Both the position numbers and the translations under genes were made by a program. Positions 1-10,200 of a stretch of DNA of 64,000 nucleotides are shown here, piece by piece. The notes beneath the pieces were generated by a model, which searched no databases, was not told the origin of the DNA, and worked only from the letters and a program-made list of their open reading frames with translations. Source of the stretch: Dichetophora obliterata (taxonomy: Eukaryota > Arthropoda > Insecta > Diptera > Sciomyzidae); NCBI GenBank assembly GCA_963920525.1, contig OY986438.1, positions 216,621,396 to 216,685,395 on the forward strand. Direction: 5' to 3'. Numbering within the stretch: the stretch's first letter is position 1; every line of letters begins with the position of its first letter.

Positions 1-1365
1 TCTCGCTGCATATAGATAAGAAATTTAAATGTTATATTTTCTTATTGTAATAGACGCATGCAAAAAGCAACAAGAAGTTTCGCTTCAATAAATGCAAAGT
101 ATAAACAGATTTTGTTGTTGTTTTTTTTTAACCACTTTACTTATTTTCGTTATCCCTTGTTTTCAACCTACATTACGGAAAGGTGCATATTCAGTGCACA
201 ATTAAAGTAAATAATTGGTGTTTCTTTCAAACACAGTCTTTTTGTTGGAAGGTACAAGTAAAATCAACATCTTTGTTTATGTAGTAATACAAACGACACA
301 TTTTTGATTGAATGCTCCAAATAAATCTTAAAATCTCTTTCTTTTCACAACATTTGGCAACTTACTCAATTACTCTGTCTTGCGGTCAAGTTAGAAATTT
401 CCTCATTTTTACCACCAACTCGGCAGAAACGCTAGCAGCATCTTCAAGCCACAAGGATTCTGCAGTGGCTTTGTTAGAAATTTACTAAATTTTACCACCA
501 ACTCAGCAGAAACACTAGCAGCATCTTTAAGCCACAGAGATTCTGCAGTTGCTTTGTTGATGCTGCCGGTATTTGATGCAAAAGGCAAATTTAACATCTA
601 CAATGTTTGTATATACGAGTGCATAAATTATGCCCTAGCTTGTGGTGAATAGAATTAGTAGCTCATACTTATGTGAATGCATTCGATGATCATTCCGGAA
701 TCCTAAGAAATCCTGGCATGTAATCAAAATAATAGGAATTCATTTAATTAATTACTAAAACTTAGACGTTTAGAACCACATTTAGTAATAAATCCTTTCC
801 AATTTTATATATATTTCTGAATGTTATTTTGTTTTTAGAGTAAGTATTTGAAGATTAAAACTAGTTCTGTTTGTTGTTTGTTTTGTTTTGAATGAAAATA
901 TATATATTATATGTCACCCCACGTGATTTGTGTAGGAGCTAAATTAAAAAGGTCAGTCAGGTATAGAAGTTATATATCGATGATTCCATATCAATTCGAC
1001 AAATTTTGAGCAAAAACTGACCTTTATGTTTCCGATTTTTTGAAACTTTGTAGGTTAGTAGTGTCCATAGAAGTAACTTAAACTGTGTTTCTTTTGCGAA
1101 AAATTGTTTTTTTAAAAGTTGTACACTGTCATATTAAAAAACATAAAAAAATACAATTTGTGCATATATTCAAATAGCTGTAACTTCAAAACCGTAACTT
1201 GTACAAAAAAAATGATCACTTTTATGCACTTTTATGAAAAATTATTTACTTTTTAACCTGAAATTATCAGTCACATTTTTCATGGTCTTCGCAACAAATT
1301 TTTTATCTTTTTAAGGGGTATGAACTGTGTAAAACTTTTAAAAAAATTTTGTTTTTTATAAATTA
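1..1365. other. AT-rich flank, no gene recognised
   Basis: This stretch is AT-rich with homopolymer T and A runs (for example around 118-130 and 1535-1555). Apart from an 83-bp tandem duplication (391-556) I see no coding region, RNA gene or clear transposon terminus. The stretch around 960-1090 reads like generic dispersed insect repeat DNA, but I cannot name a family. It ends at the TTA target site of the 1366-4975 element. Confidence 0.6.
391..556. repeat. 83-bp tandem duplication, two copies
   Basis: Bases 391-473 and 474-556 are two adjacent, diverged copies of one 83-bp unit. Both contain ACCACCAACTC, GCAGAAAC, CTAGCAGCATCTT, AAGCCACA and GATTCTGCAGT. They differ at scattered positions, so the duplication is not recent. 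A minus-strand frame is open through both copies, giving a repeated KxLWLKDAASVSAE-like peptide, but 62 codons with no known domain is not enough to call a gene. Confidence 0.85.
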
Positions 1366-1389
1366 GGGGGGCGTTCATTAATTACGTGA
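1366..1389 (+). repeat. Left terminal inverted repeat
   Basis: Six Gs, then CGTTCATTAATTACGTGA. It pairs with 4953-4975 on the opposite strand with one mismatch. The flanking base triplet at 1363-1365 is TTA. Confidence 0.8.
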
Positions 1390-2006
1390 GGTGATTTTTG
1401 CGATTTGTTGACTCCCCCTGGTGAGATATCGTGAGATTTGGCTCGACCCCCTCACCACCCTCCTCTAATCACACGTGAGATTGTTCAAAATGCATGATTT
1501 CAGTGTAAATATGTTAATCAATGCTTCATTGTGTTGCATTTATTAAAAAAAAACTCGTAATTTATTTCATTATTTTTATTTAGGACTAGTTGAGACTATA
1601 ATTTAAGACTACTGAGATTGTAGTTTAAAATGGCAATGAAAAAAATCTAACAATAAAATACTTATTAAGTAAAAGTAAGTTATTTAAAATGAGAACTTCA
1701 AAAATTGGTGAAGGAATATTCATTCTAATTCAGTCCATGGGGACTCATGTGCGGTCTCGAGAGTGACTACTAGAACTAGCATGTCCATGTGATTTTCGGT
1801 AAAATCATCTGCTCCTTTTTATGCACCGTTATCGCTTGCACACAAAAGTTCATTAGCTCGACGTGTGATAATCCGTGGAGGTCGCACTTTGCGCGCTGGT
1901 GCACGGTGGACTGCGCGCCGATGCTCTGCAACTCTTGTGATGGATGAAAGTTAATACCGCATGTATTGCAGCATCTTTTTTCTAGATCAGCGGTCGTCAG
2001 CGCCTA

Positions 2007-2040
2007 ACTCTTTCCACTCTTTCCACTCTTTCCACTCTTT
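2007..2040. repeat. 9-bp tandem repeat (TTTCCACTC)n
   Basis: About 3.8 perfect copies of a 9-bp unit. On the minus strand it can encode repeated Glu-Trp-Lys, in a frame different from the 2060-2305 open frame. It lies inside the 1366-4975 element. Confidence 0.85.
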
Positions 2041-2059
2041 TACAACAACTTCAAGATTT

Positions 2060-2534
2060 TCATGCTTCATCACGTAGACTGGGGCAATAGAGGTCATAGG
2101 GCAAGTCCATGAAGGCATGTAAAGGTTGAATCGGTAAGCAGTGGCGAATCAAAAAGGGAGCAAATAACTTTCCGTCATGCTCACCAGTATCTGGGATAGT
2201 CAGATCCCCATCAATCTGCATGATAGGGTGTGGAGGTGGCAGAAAACGGTCGTGAAGAACCAAGTGCAGATCACTCCGGCGTGGGCTATAGCAGGCCCAA
2301 ATCATTATTTTGGTCGTTTAAAAATTAAAAATAAATAAATTAAAAAAATGGATTACCGCATACCTGAAGTAAATATTGGTTCTCTCTAATGTGCTCAGCG
2401 TACCATTCTTCAGGTGGCAGATAATCTGATATGCAAATAAAGCGGAATAAGGATTGAGCCTTTTTAAAAAAAAATAACATATCGAAAACGAACCGTTCGT
2501 TAAAGTTTATTTCCATTACCTGATTGCATATCAT
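2060..2534 (-). other. Unrecognised short open frames inside the DNA transposon
   Basis: Two minus-strand frames lie close together: 2340-2534 (64 codons) and 2060-2305 (81 codons). The upstream one contains SDYLPPEEWYAEHIREN and then CTTCAG followed by GTATGCGG, which resembles a 5' splice site. A possible ~60-bp intron (CAG|GTAATG ... polyT-AAAAG) lies within the same frame. The downstream one contains HDGKLFAPFLIRHCLP and LHAFMDLPYDLYCPS. I do not recognise either as a known transposase or host domain, and the splice joins I tried did not keep a single frame. They could be remnants of the element's own gene or of captured host sequence. No function is assigned. Confidence 0.3.
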
Positions 2535-3046
2535 TTGAAAAAATGCTGCTTCGCCAATTATAACTCATTCTATGAACAAATATTAGTTGTTTGTCGAATG
2601 AGTGACAGAGCATAAGAATACGTGTAACTCTTGGCAAAGCACCACAGTATTAAGGCGCCTCACGCTCCATAGAAAAAAAATTTTGTTCGACACAAATGCT
2701 CAATACAATCCTTGGTTTATGTTATAATGATTCTCCAAATATTTCGACTCTAGCTATAGCCATCCGTGAGCTAGAATGGTTTGAAATAACCTCTAAAAAT
2801 CGAGTTATTATTGTTACAAAATGGGTTGGTGTAATATTTGCAAAAAATTTAAATTTAAAAGTGCCTTAAAAAGTCATGCTTAAAAAATATGAACTCCTAT
2901 TGTGTATTTAAACTTTAAGGAGTGCAGTTGTACATTATTTATTAACAAAATATAAATTAATATAACAGAATATAACATCTTTAAAAACTAAAATAATTAA
3001 GATGATTAATTAATGACAACAGCAATTTTTTTCTTACAATATTAAT

Positions 3047-3171
3047 GCAAATGTATGCATCCAGTATTAATGGTAATGTATGCATGCAGTATTAGTGACA
3101 ATGAATGTATAGAGTACTACTAATTCCCCATGCATACAGCAATAGTAATTGTGCGGGTACACAGTACACAT
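3047..3171. repeat. 25-bp degenerate minisatellite, five units
   Basis: Five consecutive 25-bp units start at 3047, 3072, 3097, 3122 and 3147. Their core is roughly AATGTATGCATGCAGTATTA. The first two units are most alike and the later ones progressively diverged. It lies within the 1366-4975 element. Confidence 0.75.
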
Positions 3172-3215
3172 GCTCTTGTTTGACATCGCCATGTACAAAG
3201 AAAATGAGCTTGCAT

Positions 3216-3441
3216 TTATGCTGGCATGCATAGAAACGTCAAACGTATGCCTATATCATCAATGCTGTATGCATGATTGTACTTACTAGGTGCTTCATGT
3301 GTGCCGACCACTGAACTAAACATATACGGACGTAAACACAACAAGTAGAGACTTCGTCGCAGCGCTCGTCGAATCGCGTGTTCAGCTAGCCGGTGGTAAA
3401 ACAATCGACGAGCTACAATACCAATTTGTTGCACTCGCATA
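3216..3441 (-). other. Open frame split at its start by the RTE insertion
   Basis: A 74-codon minus-strand frame begins MRVQQIGIVARRLFYHRLAE and continues with an arginine-rich stretch (RRALRRSLYLL). Its ATG lies inside the 15-bp RTE target duplication, so in the pre-insertion element the same ATG was preceded by the sequence now above 4757. The basic N-terminus could belong to the element's transposase or a DNA-binding protein, but there is no recognisable motif and it stops after 74 codons, so it may be chance. Confidence 0.2.
3427..3441. repeat. RTE target site duplication, 3' side
   Basis: TGTTGCACTCGCATA, identical to 4743-4757. It directly borders the short-repeat tail of the retrotransposon. 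Confidence 0.9.
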
Positions 3442-4742
3442 CTTACTTACTTACTTAGTTGGCGCTACAACCGTATGTCGGTCTTGGCCTCATCTAAGAA
3501 TTTGCGCCAGCCATTTCTGTCTTTCGCTTGCTGGCGCCAGTTGGAAATTCCAAGCTTCGTCAGGTTGTCCTCTACTTGGTCTTTCCAACGAAGATGCGGT
3601 CGTCCTCTTCTGCGTTGACCGCCGCTGGGTACCGAATCGAATGTTTTCTTCACTGGAGCATCGTCTTTCATGCGCTGAACATGACCAAGCCAGCGAAGCC
3701 GCTCGATTTTAATGCGCTTGACTATGTCGATGTCAGCGTACAGCTCATACAGTTCATTATTCCACCGTATTCGGTACTCGCCATTGACGCAGATTGGTCC
3801 GTAGATCTTACGAAGAATCTTTCTCTCGAATGCTCCTAAAGTCTTTTCATCTAAACTGCTCAGCGTCCAGGTTTGTGATGCGTAAAGTAGGACGGGCATG
3901 ATGAGCGATTTATAGAGCGTGATTTTCGTTCGTCGAGAGAGGGCTCTGCTTCTCAATTGCCTACTGAGCCCAAAGTAACACCTGTTGGCAAGAGTTATTC
4001 TTCGTTTGATCTCAATGCTGATGTCGTTGGTTGAATTAATGCTGGATCCCAGATAAACGAAGTTCTTCACAACCTCGAAGGAGGTATTGTCAACGGTAAC
4101 GTGGGTTCCAAGACGCTGGGACTGTTTGTTTGTTAACACTAAGTATTTCGTCTTATCTGCATTCACTGACAGACCCATTCGACTTGACTCTCTTTCTAAT
4201 CTGGAAAATGCTGCACTGACTTCGCGCGTATTATGGCCAATGATATCTATGTCATCAGCATACGCAAGCAGCATAACACTCTTGTAGAATATTGTGCCAC
4301 TACGTCTCAGATCAGCAGCTCGGATGATCTTTTCCATCATTAGGTTGAAAAAGTCGCACGATAAGGAATCACCTTGTCTGAAACCTCGTTTGGTAATAAA
4401 TGGTGGGGAGAGGTCCTTCCCGATTTTAACTGCGTTGCTGGTGTTGCTCAGTGTCATCCTGCAAAGTCGTATTAGTTTTGCAGGAATACCAAATTCAGAC
4501 ATGGTGGAGTACAGGTGCTTCCTTATTGGGCTGTCGAAGGCGGCTTTGTAGTCGACAAAAAGATGGTGGGTGTCGACTTGTTTTTCTTGAGTCTTCTCCA
4601 AGATTTGTCGTAGCGTGAAAATCTGGTCGATGGTGGACTTTCCAGGTCTGAAGCCACACTGATAAGGTCCGATCAGTTCGTTTACAATGGGCTTCAATCT
4701 TTCACATAAAACGCTCGACAGGACCTTATATGCGACCTTATA
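3442..4742 (-). mobile_element. 5'-truncated RTE-clade non-LTR retrotransposon
   Basis: A 1301-bp insertion lies between perfect 15-bp direct repeats (3427-3441 and 4743-4757), which is the target-primed integration signature. The element runs on the minus strand. Its 3' end, at the low coordinates, has only a few bases of untranslated sequence after the stop and then a TAAG microsatellite tail (3442-3457), typical of RTE elements, which end in short tandem repeats rather than poly(A). The 5' part, with the endonuclease domain and the start of the RT, is missing, so this copy cannot move by itself. It lies inside the 1366-4975 DNA element and is younger than it. The 5' junction carries a 12-bp in-frame tandem duplication (TATAAGGTC, GCA, then TATAAGGTC again). 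Confidence 0.93.
3465..4742 (-). pseudogene. RTE reverse transcriptase, C-terminal 425 residues (5'-truncated)
   Basis: The frame is open from the truncation point at 4742 to a TAG at 3465-3467, with no stop or frameshift over 425 codons. It encodes most of the RT palm and the C-terminal region of an RTE-type ORF2 protein. Visible motifs are CGFRPGKST near residue 34, motif A HLFVDYKAAFDS with the catalytic Asp near residue 64, motif B GFRQGDSLSC near 120-129, and motif C LAYADDIDIIG with the catalytic YADD near 161-164. The C-terminus has the family's RLRWLGHVQRM and RRRGRPHLRWKDQV stretches. In complete elements this enzyme copies the element RNA at a nicked target. The endonuclease domain and first RT motifs are absent, and no natural start codon is present because the gene is cut at its 5' end. 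An intact frame plus a perfect target duplication suggests a recent insertion. Confidence 0.93.
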
Positions 4743-4757
4743 TGTTGCACTCGCATA
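4743..4757. repeat. RTE target site duplication, 5' side
   Basis: TGTTGCACTCGCATA, identical to 3427-3441. Between this copy and 4975 the host DNA transposon sequence continues. Confidence 0.9.
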
Positions 4758-4952
4758 ACTGCTAAAAATATTATAGTGTAAAATTTAGCCATATTTTAGT
4801 AGAGAAACACGTTTTACTCAATTTAACCAGTTATCTCATAATTCTACACTGTTTCTTGCTGATAAAAAATTACGTCATTTTTTCGAGAACCCCCCTCTCC
4901 CCCACGTGAGAGTTAGTGAGATTCTGCTTAACCCCCCGCCCCCCTAAATGCT

Positions 4953-4975
4953 TCACGTAATTAATGGACGCCCCC
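4953..4975 (-). repeat. Right terminal inverted repeat
   Basis: Read on the minus strand it is five Gs, then CGTCCATTAATTACGTGA, matching the left terminus at 1367-1389. The flanking triplet at 4976-4978 is TTA, the same as on the left side. Confidence 0.8.
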
Positions 4976-4978
4976 TTA

Positions 4979-5655
4979 CTAGCTTAAACCCGGCGAGTTG
5001 CACCCGCGGCTCCGTTGCCAAAGGCGAATGAAATGTTATCAGTGAAATGTTAACTGTCGTCGAATACTGAATTCAATTGCTGTCCGACCTATAACTCAAA
5101 AGCTGTTGAATTTATCAAATTAAGGTTATATGGGAGGTGCCACGCTCCCTTGTTTAACGCCATACAAAGTTATCAGTAAGACTTCATGTGTAAACTGTGT
5201 TCCAATACTGAATTCCGAGGCTGTGTGGCCTATAACTCGAAAGCTATCCGATATCGCAAATTTGGGTCGTATGGTAGGTGCCACGCCCCTTTGTATAACT
5301 CCCATAAAATGTTATCAGTGAAATGCAACGTGTAAATTGTGGTCGAATACCGAATTCCGAGGCTGTGCGGCCTGTAACTCCTAAACTATTCGATATCGTA
5401 AACTTCGGATGTATGAGAGGGGCCACGCCCCCTTGTCCAACTCCCATAAAATGTTTTCAGCGAAGGGGCACGTGTAAATTGTGGTCGAATACCGGATTCC
5501 GAGGCTAAACGGCTTATAACTCCAAAGATATCCGATATCGCAAATTTCGGTGCCACGCCCACAGAGGGTAAATATACTTTACATGAAAATCGGTAGAGCC
5601 GTTTCGGAGGAGTTCTGTAATAAACACCGTGACACGAGATTTTTATATATTAGAT
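4979..5655. repeat. Dispersed arthropod-type repeat with minisatellite core
   Basis: It begins CTAGCTTAAACCCGGCGAG (first base of the motif at 4979) and ends with AAAATCGGTAGAGCCGTTTC and then TTTTATATATTAGAT near 5655. Heads of the CTAGCTxxxACCCGG type and tails of the AATCGGTxxAGCCGTTT...TATATATxAGAT type recur in dispersed repeats of many arthropod genomes, which I recall only in general terms. The middle is a four-unit minisatellite (5033-5560). A second head of the same form stands at about 6152. The 3.6-kb DNA transposon inserted exactly at the head of this copy. Confidence 0.55.
5033..5560. repeat. ~141-bp minisatellite, four diverged units
   Basis: Four successive units carry the same landmarks in order: AATGTTATCAGTGAAATG, GTCGAATACxGAATTC, a CTATAACTC-type segment, a CCGATATCGCAAATT-type segment and GCCACGCCC. 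The GCCACGC landmark falls at 5139, 5280, 5422 and 5552, giving spacings of 141, 142 and 130. The first unit is most diverged. Short open frames here are side effects of the periodicity, not genes. Confidence 0.85.
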
Positions 5656-5675
5656 TAGTTTACACCCCAAAGAAT

Positions 5676-5896
5676 CAGCCCTATTATGAATAATTTTTCA
5701 CGCAGAATCGGAAAAGGGAGTTTTAATTTTTAAGATAAGGCTCAAGAATATTTTGGAAATGTTTAATGCAAGTTTGTTCATCAACGGTTTATCAACAAAT
5801 TTTCATTAAAAATTATCAAAATGTTTGTGAGCTTTATCTTAAAAATGAAAACTCCCTTTTCTGATTCCGCGTGAAAAATTATTCATAATAGGGCTG
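5676..5896. mobile_element. 221-bp foldback MITE-like element (CAGCCC termini)
   Basis: Two 69-bp arms, 5676-5744 and 5828-5896, are inverted copies with four mismatches that I counted, separated by an 83-bp loop. The outer ends read CAGCCCTATTATGAATAA inward. Both flanks have AAT directly next to the termini (5673-5675 and 5897-5899), which may be a 3-bp target duplication. There is no coding capacity, so it would be a non-autonomous DNA element moved by an enzyme encoded elsewhere. The superfamily cannot be settled from these termini. Confidence 0.8.
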
Positions 5897-7215
5897 AATA
5901 TGTATCTCAAGTTTGAAGTTAAAATTAAGTATTCGAAAAGAACGCCAAATGATGACATGCTATTTAAGCGCTCTTCCGCTTCCAAAAATATAAACGTCGT
6001 TTAGTAGAAATCCCTTTTCTTTACTTGGTTGACAGCATTACGAATACAGTTTTCGTCCGATCGATTTTATTCAAAATGGGTTTTGTTGAGAAAATATGCC
6101 TCTTCAGCCTTAAATATGACGTTTTTTTAAACTTTTTTTATTTTATAAACAACTAGCTGATATACCCGGTGTTACTCGAGAGTCATTTATATAAACATTT
6201 AAATATACACTTTTCGATTAAATGTTTTTGTAAATTTTGGAATTTTGTAAAAACGTGTTGAATTTAAGTTTGAGACCACTATAAAAATATTAGTTAAAAA
6301 ATTTACCAAGCTTTTTTAACGAAGAAATAATTTTATCACTGTTTTTTCACAATCAAACATTGTTTTTTAGTTCTAAACTGAATTTACTGGTTACTGGAAA
6401 GCATGTTACTTGCACTTCGCTAATGAAAATCAAATTTATAAAAATCTTCCTAAAAATTTTAGTAATTTTTCCAGTTGGAAAATAACAATTGGATTGTCTC
6501 TAAATAAAAAATTAATATAAATTGAGTCTGATAGTTGAAGTAATTTCTTAAATCTTCTGAATTCCTATTTTATACGAAAAATTGTATAGTCGCTTTTTAA
6601 TGTAAATTAGCAAAAAAGTGTAAGTTAAGAAAGCAGTCGCTTTTTAATTTTTATTATAGTATATACAGCAACCTGTAACAATATTATCGACGTTTACAGT
6701 TGATCGACCTAAATTCAGCTGAAAAATCTGCAAGCTGAACAGTGCAAGAATTGGCATTATGTTATTTGCTGCAAGTTTACGCTGTGTGCGAAAAGAACTA
6801 AATTGAGTAACAGTAACCGAATTTCTAAAATATTGGAATCGTGTTAGTAATGAAGTACTAATTTCTAATTTATAATAATTTCCAGCATACTTTCGGTTAG
6901 CACGCAATTGAACTGAACAATTTGTTCAATGCAGCCAAGCTTACAACCATGATTGGAGAGTTAAAATGTCAAAATTTCGCTGTCTTTTATATGTCGGTAC
7001 TTTAATTAGCGTGGAAATTTGACTTTCAACAATATTGTTCAAATAACACATTAAACATGAAAGAATTAACTTTTACAGCAATCTTATTCACAGTCATCTT
7101 TTCGATGATATAGTGATATATATAGAACATTTAAAGTACCATTGATAAAGAACTGAGTGACAACGGTGAAACAACAAAGAGAAAAATGACAAATCACAAC
7201 AAAACAAATTTAACA
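5897..7215. other. AT-rich DNA between the MITE and the satellite array
   Basis: No gene or RNA is recognised. A CTAGCTGATATACCCGGTG motif at about 6152 repeats the head motif of the 4979-5655 repeat, so part of this stretch may be another member of that family. The remainder is simple AT-rich sequence. An 87-codon minus-strand frame at 6644-6907 has no recognisable features. Confidence 0.5.
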
Positions 7216-7239
7216 GGAGAGGGGCGGGGGGTGGGGAGG
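7216..7239 (+). other. G-rich tract at the array boundary
   Basis: The run GGAGAGGGGCGGGGGG followed by TGGGGAGG is the densest G-tract in the first 7.2 kb and ends six bases before the first satellite monomer. It has runs of four, six and four Gs with one-base gaps plus flanking GG pairs, which could support a G-quadruplex, at least a two-tetrad one. Confidence 0.6.
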
Positions 7240-7245
7240 CAAAAA

Positions 7246-10200
7246 ACTAAGTAGATTACTATAAGGAAGATTTTATACAAACCAAAATGTTTGTAAATTA
7301 CTCTAGACACAAAACTGCATTCTGAGATAAATGGGGGACGTTCAAACTATATAGAGAATTTTAACACAAAACTAAGTTTTATTAATAGTCTGGTATGAAA
7401 AAATAGATTTTTAACCATAACTTTTGATTGGAAAGAGATATTGGGGTGATTTTTTTCACAGAAATTATTTTTGAGACTTGAATTTTTTGTAAAAAATATA
7501 AAAACAACATTTTGGAAAAAATAAATTTCGCGAAAAAAATCAAAGGGGGTACCCTTGTTGTTTTGATGACAAAAACAGTAAAATAATTTTTGCGCTTAGC
7601 TGGAAGAATTTTTGCAAATAAATGCTATGTCATATGACAGGTAGTCAGATTTGCTGTTTTTAATTGATTTCATTTTTACAACAACAACAATTTTTGAGTA
7701 ATTTCTTGAGTAAAAAGTCAATATTTTGGACCTTTTTTGGCATACTCATAAAACATATATACACTGACTTAACGGTACAGTTCAACTTATTTTTGTGAAG
7801 TGATTTTATTGAACTTTTGAACAAAAAAAATTTGAATGAAATATATTAATGGACTAAGTAGATTACTATAATGAAGATTTTATACAAACCAAAATGTTTG
7901 TAAATTACTCTAGACACAAAACTGCATTCTGAGATAAATGGGGGATGTTCAAACTATATAGAGAATTTTAACACAAAACTAAGTTTTATTAATAGTCTGG
8001 TATGAAAAAATAGATTTTTAGCCATAACTTTTGATTGGAAAGAGATATTGGGGTAATTTTTTCACAGAAATTATTTTTGAGACTTGAATTTTTTGTAAAA
8101 AATATAAAAACAACATTTTGGAAAAAATAAATTTCGCGAAAAAAATCAAAGGGGGTACCCTTGTTGTTTTGATGACAAAAACAGTAAAATAATTTTTGCG
8201 CTTAGCTGGAAGAATTTTTGCAAATAAATGCTATGTCATATGAAAGGTAGTCAGATTTGCTGTTTTTAATTGATTTCATTTTTACAACAACAACAATTTT
8301 TGAGTAATTTCTTGAGTAAAAAGTCAATATTTTGGACCTTTTTTGGCATACTCATAAAACATATATACACTGACTTAACGGTACAGTTCAACTTATTTTT
8401 GTGAAGTGATTTTATTGAACTTTTGAACAAAAAAAATTTGAATGAAATATATTAATGGACTAAGTAGATTACTATAAGGAAGATTTTATACAAACCAAAA
8501 TGTTTGTAAATTACTCTAGACACAAAACTGCATTCTGAGATAAATGGGGGACGTTCAAACTATATAGAGAATTTTAACACAAAACTAAGTTTTATTAATA
8601 GTCTGGTATGAAAAAATAGATTTTTAGCCATAACTTTTGATTGGAAAGAGATATTGGGGTAATTTTTTCACAGAAATTATTTTTGAGACTTGAATTTTTT
8701 GTAAAAAATATAAAAACAACATTTTGGAAAAAATAAATTTCGCGAAAAAAATCAAAGGGGGTACCCTTGTTGTTTTGATGACAAAAACAGTAAAATAATT
8801 TTTGCGCTTAGCTGGAAGAATTTTTGCAAATAAATGCTATGTCATATGAAAGGTAGTCAGATTTGCTGTTTTTAATTGATTTCATTTTTACAACAACAAC
8901 AATTTTTAAGTAATTTCTTGAGTAAAAAGTCAATATTTTGGACCTTTTTTGGCATACTCATAAAACATAATATATACACTGACTTAACGGTACAGTTCAA
9001 CTTATTTTTGTGAAGTGATTTTATTGAACTTTTGAACAAAAAAAATTTGAATGAAATATATTAATAGACTAAGTAGATTACTATAAGGAAGATTTTATAC
9101 AAACCAAAATGTTTGTAAATTACTCTAGACACAAAACTGCATTCTGAGATAAATGGGGGACGTTCAAACTATATAGAGAATTTTAACACAAAACTAAGTT
9201 TTATTAATAGTCTGGTATGAAAAAATAGATTTTTAGCCATAACTTTTGATTGGAAAGAGATATTGGGGTAATTTTTTCACAGAAATTATTTTTGAGACTT
9301 GAATTTTTTGTAAAAAATATAAAAACATTTTGGAAAAAATAAATTTCGCGAAAAAAATCAAAGGGGGTACCCTTGTTGTTTTGATGACAAAAACAGTATA
9401 ATAATTTTTGCGCTTAGCTGGAAGAATTTTTGCAAATAAATGCTATGTCATATGAAAGGTAGTCAGATTTGCTGTTTTTAATTGATTTCATTTTTACAAC
9501 AACAACCATTTTTGAGTAATTTCTTGAGTAAAAAGTCAATATTTTGGACCTTTTTTGGCATACTCATAAAACATATATACTTTGACTTAACGGTACAGTT
9601 CAACTTATTTTTGTGAAGTGATTTTATTGAACTTTTGAACAAAAAAATTTGAATGAAATATATTAATGGACTAAGTAGATTACTATAATGAAGATTTTAT
9701 ACAAACCAAAATGTTTGTAAATTACTCTAGACACAAAACTGCATTCTTAGATAAATGGGGGACGTTCAAACTGTATAGAGAATTTTAACACAAAACTAAG
9801 TTTTATTAATAGTCTGGTATGAAAAAATAGATTTTTAGCCATAACTTTTGATTGGAAAGAGATATTGGGGTAATTTTTTCACAGAAATTATTTTTGAGAC
9901 TTGAATTTTTTGTAAAAAATATAAAAACATTTTGGAAAAAATAAATTTCGCGAAAAAAATCAAAGGGGGTACCCTTGTTGTTTTGATGACAAAAACAGTA
10001 AAATAATTTTTGCGCTTAGCTGGAAGAATTTTTGCAAATAAATGCTATGTCATATGAAAGGTAGTCAGATTTGCTGTTTTTAATTGATTTCATTTTTACA
10101 ACAACAACAATTTTTGAGTAATTTCTTGAGTAAAAAGTCAATATTTTGGACCTTTTTTGGCATACTCATAAAACATATATACACTGACTTAACGGTACAG

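Larger units (their letters stand above)
1366..4975. mobile_element. 3.6-kb terminal-inverted-repeat DNA transposon, possibly PIF/Harbinger-like
   Basis: The two ends are inverted copies of one 23-bp sequence that reads GGGGGCGTYCATTAATTACG inward, with one mismatch (1375 against 4967) and an extra G on the left. The element is flanked by TTA at 1363-1365 and 4976-4978, which fits a 3-bp target duplication. A TTA/TAA duplication and a G-rich terminus suit the PIF/Harbinger superfamily, but no DDE transposase is legible inside, so the assignment is inference. The subterminal regions on both sides are rich in GTGAGA and C-runs (1395-1480, 4880-4945). The interior holds short minus-strand frames, a 25-bp minisatellite and a nested RTE insertion that accounts for about 1.3 kb; the empty element would be about 2.3 kb. 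Confidence 0.7.

Noticed and set aside
2340..2534. Spliced gene model with a ~60-bp intron in the 3.6-kb element
   Set aside because: Donor- and acceptor-like sites exist, but joining to the downstream frame at the only nearby AG meets a stop, and no domain is recognised.
3528..4551. Plus-strand frames of 66-103 codons over the RTE element
   Set aside because: They are antisense shadows of the 425-codon RT frame.
5130..5508. Short frames on both strands in the 4979-5655 repeat
   Set aside because: They follow the 141-bp minisatellite periodicity and have no domain.
6644..6907. 87-codon minus-strand frame as a possible gene
   Set aside because: AT-rich, no recognisable domain, no supporting context; this length is expected by chance.
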